Source of the DNA: Asterochloris sp. CNOR1 | Lineage: Eukaryota > Chlorophyta > Trebouxiophyceae > Trebouxiales > Trebouxiaceae | Assembly: GCA_963969365.1 (NCBI GenBank) | Contig: OZ017749.1 | Coordinates: 2,294,001-2,358,000, forward strand | DNA: 64,000 bases | Direction of reading: 5' to 3' | In this document: in pieces, positions 16,571-26,800 of the stretch | Numbering within the stretch: the first letter of the stretch is position 1 | How the letters are laid out: every line of letters begins with the position of its first letter | Program-made: the position numbers and the translations under genes | Notes under the pieces: model-generated | The model's database searches: none | The model's input: the letters and a program-made list of their open reading frames with translations, nothing else | Told to the model about the DNA's origin: nothing

Positions 16571-17112
16571 TGTGATCAGCACCCCCTCCTGTCTTACACA
16601 TCCATCAAATGGTGGTCTGGGGAATGGCAAATGGCAACAGCTCGCACATGCATTCGATTCGCTCACTGGAATTCATTTCGTGACAGAACTTGCGTGCATG
16701 CTGACTTCTCTCAGCAGCATGGCCAAGGCTCTGGGACAGCTGTCTGACTGACGCTCCGCCTGTAGTGGTCTTGTTAGGCAGGGTTGGGAATCGGAAGGCA
16801 GGGGCTGACCTCGACACTGAACTAGCTTAGGACTGCTGAAGTGGCTGTGCTTTACTTACAGCACGGAGCCATAGTTGCCTGCACGAGTCCTGGTCTGCTC
16901 CAATTCTGATGTGCATCAAGGCAGAGCGTTTGAAGGGAGCTGGCTGTATGTTCTGCCAGGGGGGCTGCCAGCAGGCAGAGCATGCCTACAGGTGCACAAG
17001 AGGATAGTATGTGAGCTGGTGCAAACAGAAAAGGCTGACCTGATTGCAGCAGCAAATTCAAGCAATCATGCTTGCGTAACATGCATGGGAGGATTTTGCG
17101 GGCGCTGAAAGA
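16571..17112. other. Convergent intergenic region psaO / MLF gene
   Basis: Between the psaO polyadenylation signal and the stop of the minus-strand MLF gene. No exon with domain signal was seen on either strand. It presumably contains the MLF 3' UTR. Confidence 0.35.
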
Positions 17113-19733
17113 TCAGCCAAAGCCACTGGCATCCAGTCTGGAAGACTTTAGGGAGCAGAGCTCCTGGATGATTCATGAAGAATTGCAGCAACATGAACAG
17201 TGCAGCTGCGGCGGCTGCTGATGTGCCCCAACGTGCACCGGTGTTTTGACGTCGCAGATGCTGCCCTGGCGCAGCGCTGCAGAGCTTGTTGAGGCGCTGG
17301 CCGACCTGAACTTGGTCTGTGTGCATAACCACAAAGTACATGAAAACCACACGGACAGACCTGCCTGCTTTGCACATTCCCTCATCATTGAGGAAGGTGC
17401 ATGCCCACCTGACGTTGGGCAGCCCACGGGACCGGATGGTCCAGTCTTCATCAAATTGCCCCAGCTCCTCCTGACGCAAGTTGTGCAGCTCAGCATCTAC
17501 CTCCTCCCTGCCATCAGCATGCCGTACGCGCATGGATGTGCTGCCCTGCAGCGCAGCAGGGATGTGTCAGCTCCCACTGCAGGCGGATGTGTGCTGCAGC
17601 TGATGGCAGGCAGGCACATGGTGTGTGACATGGCCATGCAGGGCGCTGGCCCACAGCAGCAGCCAGCAGGCTGGCACTTGGTGTTCGGTGCAGGGGATGC
17701 TGTTTGCTCTTGGCAGCTGCGTGGCCGCAGCACACAGCTGGCAGATGCAGCCGACCTGGCTGGCTGCAGAAGGCTGTGCGCAGGTGTAGATCGAGAGGAC
17801 ACGTGCAAGAGGACAGGGATGCAGGAAGGGCTGACCCGGTTGCCCAAATGGCGAGAGATACGCTCCTTGTCCAGCCCTGTCCGGCTGTCATACTCATGCT
17901 CCTCGAAGTCTGCCACCTGCAGGCAGAACACAGTGACCAGCCTGTCTCACTGCAGATGCTGCAGGCTGCTGGCCTGCTGCCCACAAACGCTTGCCAACAG
18001 CAGCCGCCTGCAATGGCATGATATCCACTTTATGCACAGTGCAAAGACTGATAGGCACTCCAAAGCAGAAAGCAGCAGGCAGCTAGACACAGCCATGCCG
18101 GCTGGGCATGCTCAACGCAGGCCACAACCCTTATGCAAGGCCAAGCTCGCAGGTTTACATGCAGCCAAGCTAGCTCATGACCAGCAAAGCTAGCTTCTGA
18201 CCAGCAGACGAACCCTGCCTGTGAGTGCAACGTGCTTACCCGGCCTGCGCCAAAGCGTGCCTGCTTCTCCTTACGGTAGTGCACCTCCCCTTCCGGGCCC
18301 CCTGTGCTGTTGAAGTGGGTCGCCGCAAAGAAAAAGGTCCCTGAACAGCAGCACAAGGTAACACTTGGGCTCTGCTGGCATGCACACCCTGGCTGCGGCC
18401 CAAGCCAGGCACCCTTCTCCTGTCGTACAGGTGGTGCAGCCCTGCACATGCAATTAGCCAGCTGTCCAGAAGCATTGCAGCCCAGCCAAACAGGGTAGAA
18501 GTGCAACCGCCTCCCAACTCTGAGCCAGCCAGACGCCTGTAGCCGATGAAGCACACAAAGCATCTGCTCGCCTGCACCAGGCAGTTTGCGGGAGCTCTGG
18601 CTGTAGTTCCTGGCCTCCCCAGGTGCATGCTGCTGCTGGTGGCTTGCCCTGGGCCGGTGCTGGAGGTGGCCCTCCCTGGACGTCTGCTGATGGCGCGGCC
18701 TGCTGTGTGGCTGGGCACGAGGGGAGGGGCCCCCATGCTCATCTGCACCCAATTCAGTGAGAGGCTCATAACTCATGTGTGTGGGTGCAAAATATGATGC
18801 AGCATTGCAGGCCCCACCTTCTGCCAGGTGGAACACAGCTGGCTCCCTAAGGGAAACTCTTACACTGTGAAAGACGCAGCTCAGCCCCCCAGGCAGGTTT
18901 CAACATCCCTCCATCATCAATGACCTACAGGACCACCCAGGCTCACCCTCAGACTCAGACTCAGGCTCCTGCACCAGGGGCGCCCCATGCTGCGTGTAGT
19001 GCGCATGGTGCTGCTCAGGGTGCAACTCCTCGATGTGCGGCTGCGACAGGCGCTCATGCACAAAGATGTCCTCGATGGGGATCTGCAGGCCAGGGCTTGG
19101 TGAGAGCTCCATGTGTATAAGACGTCGTCTTATCAAAAGACAGAAGGCTTTGCCTAAACCTTGACAAACTTCCCCCAGCCCTGCCTCAAGATCTCGTCCG
19201 ACGATCTCCAGCAGCCCCGGCAGGCAGGTGCTGCAGCTGCCGGAGGACATGCAAGCATACCAACCACCCAGCAGCTCATCCAGCTGTTCTGTGGGCCTGG
19301 GAACAGAGCCTCAGGGACAGCGCTGATGCACAGTCTGCCACCAGACCAATAGTCCACTGCCACATCCTCAAGCACTCCTCAAAGCCTCTGCAAAATCCCA
19401 CACCTGGCGCCCAGGCAGTGCATGGCCAAAGGGTGGTGGCATGAAGGCACTGTCAATGGACACTATGTCCTCCATCAGAGAGTCCATGTGCCTGCAGCAG
19501 CCATAGACATCTCTCTGAAGGAAGCATATGTAGGAGAGGGAGTAAGCTTACTTCCAAGTCATCCAAGCACACACAAGTCCTGCTCTCAAGCCCAGGCAGC
19601 TGGAGCTTGGACACTCATGCTGCTCTTCGGCGATGGACAAGCAAGGCCAGCCTGCTCACCTAAAGGCGCTGCTGAAGAACGGGTCTCGCTCAAACTCAGC
19701 AAACATGCTGCTTGCGAAACCGCGGCCGAACAT
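17113..19733 (-). CDS. Myeloid leukemia factor (MLF) family protein
   Basis: MLF proteins are small eukaryotic nuclear/cytoplasmic adaptors linked to transcription and protein quality control; the role in algae is not established. Exon 1 is 19660-19733, starting MFGRGFASSMFAEFERDPFF, the typical MLF opening (a short acidic F.DPFF segment). Later exons carry MDSLMEDI and FGHALPGR (near 19400-19490), an acidic region PHIEELHP...EPESESEG (near 18950-19080), then GTFFFAATHFNSTGG...VHYRKEKQARFGAGR (near 18240-18350). Next come DFEEHEYDSRTGLDKERISRHLGNR (near 17840-17930), then REEVDAELHNLRQEELGQFDEDW (near 17410-17520). The last exon, 17113-17137, is joined as AG|A and reads LPNVRLDASGFG, stop. 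The order acidic N-term, DSxTG...ISRxLGNR, LHNL...F...W is the MLF signature. Tandem with the aprataxin gene, 106 bp downstream of its stop. Confidence 0.85.
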
Positions 19734-19839
19734 ATTGACACAGACACAGACCGACGATTCCAAAACTTGCTTGCTGCTTCAAAACACTAAAACAATTAAT
19801 TACAAGTTATATGACTCCAACACAGCAGCTTTCTCTAAT

Positions 19840-22800
19840 TCATGATGACTGAGGATAGGCTGCTGCACACTGCTGAATGTGCCTTTTTAAAGCTGGGATG
19901 CTGGCCTGCTCAGCATGGCATCTGTGGCACAGAAGCGGCTGTCTCACTAGTTGCTGCGCTGCACTTGGATTCAAGCACACATTGTCAATGCCTGCTTCCA
20001 GCTTGCGCAGCACCTCGGATAGGGGCAGAAAGGAAGCGGTTGTGAAGGTATTCCAGTGCTTCTTGTTCTTGAGGGAGACGCTGTTGAAATCCTACAGCTA
20101 ACAAGCAGCATGTCGGGTCACATGCTGAGTGTGACAGACAGCCAGCAGTTCACGCACCTGGCTAATGACATGGAGGTGCAGCTGCCTCATGGAAGGAACG
20201 CTGTGAAAGCCCAGCTTGAAAGGCCCTACGCCCGCCACGCCAGCCTGCTCACTTGCCCACTTGTTTGCCACAGCCTGCAGGCCACAGACAGCTACATGTG
20301 AATCAGGCCGATCCGCTGATCTAAGGGCAAAGCTGTGAGCACACCAAGGTGGCAGGCTCTCAATCAAGCAAGCCCAAGGTCCCATTGTCTTACCAAGGCT
20401 GCCCTGCTTCCCCTGAACACTGGTGCATGGCGGGTGTCAGATCCCTGAGCGAGTATCACTTCTTCTGGTTACACATAATGGGCTGCCTGTGGCTCAGCTT
20501 GCCTGCATGTGCCGCAGCAGCGGCAGGTGTTTCTGCCCCAGCTGGCTGGGGCTGTCCAATTCAGCTGTGCGCGGGATGACCAGTGCATGGCGCTTGGCCT
20601 TTGGATACTTGTCATTGATCAGCAGGCACTGCTCGTCCACTTGCATCTCTGGGTATTCAGAAGCAAACCTGCATGCACCAGGCAAGGCATGATGGTCATG
20701 AGCGCAGGCAAGGCATGATGGTTGTGAGCGCAGGCAAGGCATGACGTTGATGGGCACAGGACTGGAGTCAGGCCAGTAGCGCTGCAAACCCTAGACAGAG
20801 TCAAATGGTCATCCGGCCAGGACAAAATGTCTGCCAGGCCAGCAACGAGTGGTAGTCAGGCCAGGAAGCTTGGCAGGGCTGGCAGCAGTGTCTATGCTGC
20901 TGTAATGATCATGCCAACCGATGCAACATTTGGCTCCAGTGACACCATGCCCTTCAGTGCAGCCCAGCGTTACGTCTGCTGGCCTGCATCATGTGAGGGT
21001 GCTGACCTCTCTGGGTTGGCAGCCAGCATCTTGAAGCGGTTTGCCCAGTCATCCCTTGCAGCCGTCTTGGTGCTGCTCACTGCCTTGGCAGCAGGTGGCG
21101 GCGAATGCTTCGCCGCCTGCATCATCTTTGCAAAGGCATTGGAGCTCTGCGGCGCCTCTGCCCTTGCCTCAGGAGCCTGCCCAGGCCCTTCTGCCTTTGC
21201 CTCCGTGCAAGGGGCCTTCCCCGGCAGATGCCCAGTCCCTTCTGCTTTTGCCTCCGTGCAAGGGGCCTGCCCCGGCAGATGCCCAGTCCCCTCTGCCTTG
21301 GTGGACGTGGAGGGGCCGGCGGCTGGCAGCTGCTGGGAGGTTTCATGAGCCTCTAGTTGTGTGGAGTTCTGGCTGCCATGCTCTGTGCCCAGGCTGTCAC
21401 CTGCATAGCTAGTTCCTGCCGTGGCTGGGCTGCTGCCAGCCAGCAGCTCATATGTGCTGCTTGCTGCCTCTCGAGCACTCGCCAGGACCTTGCCTGCAGG
21501 CGCCCTGGGGGCTTGGCTGCGGCTGAACATGGACTGTAGGGGGCCAGACTTCCGCCAGACATCTACTGGCTTGGTACCGCTGCCGTAGCACGTCCAGGCC
21601 TGAAGGGCGCGCTCCACATCACCATCTGACTTGGCAACCTACAGGGCAGTATGTGGGTCAGCCTGAAGCACATTGACAGGCTGAAGCACGTGCACACAAC
21701 AGCAGGAGGCCTTAAGGCCTGTACCGGCAACGGCCAGCATCTTGGACCACTGCCTGCTCGGTCGCGCGCCCAGCAGCCAACAGCATGCTTCACAGTCTAT
21801 GCAAATTAGAAGGACTGGCACAGGGAGCAGTGCAGCCAAAGGCAGGCAGCAGCCAAGGGCGCGCAGAAGGGCGCTCTGGCATCCCAGGCAGGAACATCAG
21901 TTGCACCCAGCAACGACTGCTTGCAGCCCATCGCACCATGATGCTCGTCAGCCCCTCAGCAGCCTTGCTAGGCAGATTCTTTTGCAGCTGCTCATACATC
22001 CGTTTGGCAGCAACTCTGGCTCTGGGCCCCTCCAGGTGACCCTCGTGCCCCTGGCGCTGCTCAGCCCTCTGCTCGCACACCCTGGACTCCAGGTTGAGCA
22101 CCACAGCATGCGCCTGCAGGGCATGCAAGCACCCTGAGGCCAGGCATGAGTGGCAAGCCAAGCCCTTCTTTCCAGCAGCAGGCAGGACCGCAGAGGTGAC
22201 CCCATGAGCATCTGTACAACCTGTCAGCACAGCATGGGGGCAGCAGTGGAGCCTGCTGCACAAAGCAGCTGCCAGACGCTGGGGGTCAATGCAATGGTCT
22301 TCAGGAGCAGCGCTGCAGGGTGCAGGTGCAACTCTACAGGCAGACACACCTCCGCACCCTTGTCTCTTGCGAGGGCAAGGAAGTCTGCCCGCTGTTCCTT
22401 AGTCACATGGGTTCTGTCAATGATGCAGGACTTTCCGGCTTGAAGGATTTGCCTGGCGGCTGCCAAACACTGCTGCCTCGAACCGGGCTTCTGTGTGCCG
22501 CTGATGGTGTCCTGCAAGCAACTGTGAGGCTGCAGCTCATCAGAGGCAGAAGGCGCATGCAGGTGGACCACCTATAGGGCCAGACTTGCCCGTCATAGGA
22601 CCCAGAGGTGAGCCACTTCAGAGAGCCCTCTCAGGACAACTGGAACAGCACTCTGCAGGACAATAGGACAGGGCCTGGCATGAGTATGAAAAATCTTTGG
22701 TCACCTGATTGACTCGCACCCACTGGGCTTGGCCCTGCCCAATCAGCCTGCCTGCAAAGGTGCTCTTGCCACTACCAACTGGTCCAACCATCAGCAGGAC

Positions 22801-23542
22801 CACTGGGGCGCCACCCCTGCTGGGACTGGTTGCCTTCTTGACACTACACACAGGATCGGCTGGTCAACCTGGAGGTGCATGAAGACCCTAGCAGAGAGCA
22901 TTGAAGACCCCAAGACAGCTCAGACACTGGATTGAGCATGAAGGTGGGACCCCCCCAGCACTTGCCTCTTCATGCATGCACCGCATGCTGCTCATCGCAG
23001 GCACTTCAGCACACCTGGCGCTTGTAGGCGGGCCCAGTGCATCTCCAGCCTTTCGCTTTGCTCCCCGGGGAGCTTGATGAACCTCCAGCAGCTTGGAAGT
23101 CTCTGTTGCCAGCAGAGCAATGGCGTCTCCAGACTTGAGGACTGCCTCCTCATCCCCTGCAGCCAGCCTGAGCCAGCATTGCTGGCCACACTCTTGGCGG
23201 GCAGCAGCCTGCCAGCGAAGCTGAGCTCACCCTTCACCAGCATGAATCTCCTGTCAGCACCTTTGACAACTCCCACAGGGTTTGTGCCTTTGTTGACCAT
23301 GCTGATGCTGCATTCAAGCACAGAGACCACGCACTGCTCTCTGTGGACGCATGAAATCTTGGATTAGGAGGGTACATCTGTCTGAACTCGATGCCACAAT
23401 TCCAAGTGGCTGACGGCAGGCTGCCCCACCTGCTGATGTTCGTGCTCTGCAGGTCAAAGTGCTCCAAGAGGTGCTGCCGGCCCAGAATGGTCACCTGGGT
23501 CCCATGCAGGTCGATGCACCCTTTGGGAGATCGCAGCTCCAT
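19840..23542 (-). CDS. Aprataxin-like DNA end-repair protein: FHA - P-loop kinase - HIT - zinc finger
   Basis: Aprataxins remove AMP from DNA 5' ends left by abortive ligation. Exon 1 is 23430-23542 (ATG at 23542). With the next two exons it encodes an FHA domain: VTILGR, then NISREQC made by an AG|A junction, NPVGVVKG and VLKSGDAIALL. Next comes an AAA_33/PNK-like kinase: VVLLMVGPVGSGKSTFAGRL (22700-22850), SCIIDRTHVTKEQR (near 22390-22450) and NLESRVCEQRAEQRQGHEG (near 22040-22110). An ~170-residue low-complexity linker follows (20970-21617) with a 17-residue repeat. The HIT domain has NDKYPKAKRHALVIPR (near 20570-20640) and FKLGFHSVPSMRQLHLHVIS (near 20160-20230). The C-terminal zinc finger is C-x2-C...H-x5-C type (LCHRCHAEQ...LKRHIQQC, stop at 19840-19842). 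The first triad His is Gln (QLHLHVI), which I recall as normal in plant homologues. Plant aprataxins (bHLH140 type) share kinase, HIT and finger; the N-terminal FHA is the surprise. No macro domain was seen. Confidence 0.88.
20678..20755 (+). repeat. 26-bp minisatellite, three copies, in aprataxin intron
   Basis: Three successive units built on caggcaaggcatgatggt, with minor differences, lie next to the HIT-domain exon. Confidence 0.75.
21180..21300 (-). repeat. 51-bp in-frame repeat in aprataxin linker
   Basis: The coding linker repeats KAEGTGHLPGQAPCTEA about two and a half times, in frame, at near-identical nucleotide sequence. This shows recent tandem duplication inside an exon. Confidence 0.8.
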
Positions 23543-23818
23543 GTGTGACAGTATACTGAATTCCCGTCAACGCAGAGCCACACATAAACGGGCTCCTTAG
23601 GCGATGTACTTGAGCAGGTGCGACAGTCCTGGGTGGTGTCACACCGCCCTGCTGCTGACTTTGTTCTTTGACCTGGCGGCAGTAAGCACCCGCTGTAAAT
23701 TCAACTGCTCCAGCCTCAAACTACTCTTCGGTGCAGATTCCAGGCAGGTCGTTTCGCAGCTCCTTTCCAGATCCGCCAGATCAAAGGCCTGCAGCGCCTG
23801 GCCCCTTGCGCAGCAGAC
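23543..23818. promoter_or_regulatory. 276-bp divergent promoter, aprataxin / RNA helicase
   Basis: The start codons of the minus-strand aprataxin gene (23542) and the plus-strand helicase gene (23819) face away from each other with only 276 bp between them, so both promoters and both 5' UTRs must lie here unless there are further upstream exons. No TATA box was identified. Confidence 0.5.
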
Positions 23819-26800
23819 ATGGCGCAGGAGGCTCCCCCAGGCTTTGAGAACCGTCAGGCACGCAGACCAAGGAGGAAGCCTCAGCAAGGTGTAAGACCTG
23901 CTGTCGATCAAGGGCAGCGCAGCATGGCTGCCGGCGGCGGCAATGTTCAACAGCAGCGCCAGTGGCACCAGATGACTGCGCAGGTGCAGGGCAATGGCCA
24001 GCAGCCCCCTCCTCAGCGGGATGCTGCTCCAGCCAGGACCAGCAGCACCACTCGCAACCATCTGACAGACGTGTCCTTCTCTAGCCTGCCAATCAGCGCA
24101 GAGACAAAGAGGTGACAGCCACAGATGTCCATCCAAAATGTTTGCGGGATCCCGTGCTGCCCCTGCCTGCCTGCTGGCAGTTCGAGGCTGCATTGCAGCC
24201 TCGAGCTGCTGTAGAGCACTGGCCAAAGTCATGCACTGAGACATCTGCAGGTTGGTCCAGGCAGATTGTGTTCCTGTCGTCTCAGGGAAGCTCTGACACA
24301 CTCAAGCTTGGCTTTGTGCAGGGCGCTGGCTGAGGTCATGCATTATGACATGTGCACGCTGGTCCAGGCGCAGTCCATCCCTGCTGTGCTTGGGGGCAGG
24401 GACCACGTGGTGAAGGCCAAGACGGGCACAGGGAAGACACTGGCATTCCTCATACCCGCCATTGAGAGGGTGAGTCATGCAACCCTGGCCCAGTCAGCTG
24501 CAGCTGCACAACGTGCTGAGGCCGGCAATGGCACCCTTCACATTCACTCTAGAACAGTGGTGTGGCAAGGGCACCGTGGCAGCTCTGCCTGTGTGAACAG
24601 GCCCTGTGCAGAATTTTGGTGTTCAGATCCAAGGCAGTCTGGCAGAGAACAGAAATCACTTTCAAGCAACCAAACAGCTGCTTCCTACTCAGTATGCTTT
24701 GTGCTGCTTCTGCAGATGCAAAAGCTTGGCGTCCCTCAGGGGTCTCTGGCAGTGCTCATCCTGTCACCCACCAGGGAGCTGGCGATGCAGATTGCCACAG
24801 AGGCCGAGCAAGTCGGGCACTTCCAGAGGCTGTCTGTGCAGGTGATGTCTTGTGTGCAGTGCATCGTGCAACCCTGAGCGTCTTGAATCGAGAATAGATG
24901 ACACATTCTGCCGGGCACTGCCAGCCAAGGCATGGGTGCAACCCCCCCCCCCCCCCCCCCCCCCCCGCGCATGCTGGGTGCAAGCATCCCAACAAGAGGC
25001 GCCCCTTGCAGACGGTTGTGGGCGGTACCAATGTGAAGACAGATGCCAGCCGCCTGCGCAACAAGCCGCCCCACATCCTGGTGGCCACCCCGGGGCGCCT
25101 GGACGACCTCCTGAAGCAGGGCGCGCTCAGCCGCCAGGCAATCAGCAGGCTGCAGACGCTGATTTTTGATGAAGGGGACCGGCTGATGGACATGGGCTTC
25201 AGGTGCGCACTGTGCTGCAATGGTGGACAACCACCAGCTACCCGGCATTGCTTATGGCACGGCCAGCACAAGAAGGCCTGCTGTGAAGTGGAGGCCCCAG
25301 GAAGGCTCAGCAGTCTGACATGCTGGCTTTTCTTTGTGGCCACACACACATTCAAAGTCTCAGAAGCCATTTGTGCTTGCAAGACATGCTTAGATGGTTG
25401 TGAGTGTGTCTTGCAGCCTGCCCCTCCCAGGCCAGCCAGGCATTGCTCACTGTTTGCTGGTGCCTGTCTCACCCAACGGTGGCCCTGCGATGCAGGCCCC
25501 AGGTGGACGCTATCCTGCAGCAGCTGCCATCAAAGGAGACCCGCCAGACAGTGCTGTTCAGCGCCACCTTTCCCAAGGACATCCGTGAGCTGACTGGCTA
25601 TGCCCTCAGGAGTGGCTACAGTGTCATCGACACCGTTGGCGAGTCTGACATGCATGCGCATGAGCAGGTGGGCCGCAGTGGATGCTGAACAAGAGCTTCA
25701 GTCAGCAGAACAGTGGCACCGCAGGCAGATTTTCTCCAAGCTGCTGCGCATCCACAACCTCTGTGCAGGTGTTTGCCGGTGGCTTTGAAGTGTGCTCAGA
25801 ACTTCACGGCCTAGCAGCCCTGCTGACTGCAGCGGGAGCAGGCAGTGCCGCTGATGGCTGTGCCCTTACGCAGAACCTCTGATGGCTGCAGGTGCAGCAG
25901 AGCGCCATGGTGGTGCCCCTGGAGAATGCTATCGCATCTGTTTGGAGTGTGATCGCAAAGCACATCCAGGAGGAGCCAGACTTCAAGGTACGCACTCAAG
26001 GCCCACCTGGATGGTCCTCGTCTCTTCTGGAGTGCAGCTAGGAGCAGGAAGCTGCTGGCTGCTCACCTGATGCTGGTTGGCGGCTGCACACGTCTGCCCA
26101 TCAGCTTGCTGGGTGCCAACTGCCGGCAAGCAGCACATGTCTGGCATCATGGACGTGCTCATGCTCAGTTGTCCCCTTCACTGTCCTGTCCCAAGTCCTG
26201 GTGTTGTGATTGTACCCAGCCAAGATGCCCTGCTGCCTGTCCCAGCATATGCACGTGCCCACAGGCCTTCCGGTGCACCGTGTGCAGGTCATCACGGTGT
26301 TCAACACACCTTGCTTGTGTCTAGAGCTTAGTGTCCCTCTGCCCCTTCCATTGCAGGCCCATGCAAACAGGCCTCCTCTGCTGCACCGTGGTGCAGGACA
26401 TGGACCTACCTCACGGCCAGCTGGTGGCCTCAGCCAGGGCGCAGAGCTGCCTGCTCTGGTGCATGCACGTCTTCACAAGCGTCCCACTGCATGCTGCAGG
26501 TCATGGGGTCTCATTGTGGCCTGTTGGCAGCCCAAGGTTGGAGGTGGTCACCGTGTTGTGCCATGCTGCAGGTCATGGTCTTCTTTACTACAGCCCGCAT
26601 CACCCAGATCTATGCTGAGCTCTTCAACAAGATGGGCTGCGAGGTGCTGGAGCTGCACTCTAGGAAGTCGCAGGCGTACAGGTGGGCACTGAACTGCGGT
26701 GATTGCCCAATGCCGCCTTCATGCTCGCACTTGGCAGCATTCAGCTCAGAGGCGGGGGCCCCATTCCAAGGCCGTCCAGAGCATCTGCTGGTGCCCCTGC

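Noticed and set aside
20160-20230. Gln replacing the first His of the HIT triad as evidence of an inactive aprataxin
   Set aside because: The second and third His (HLHV) remain, and I recall the same QLHLHVIS in plant homologues, so the change alone does not argue for loss of activity.
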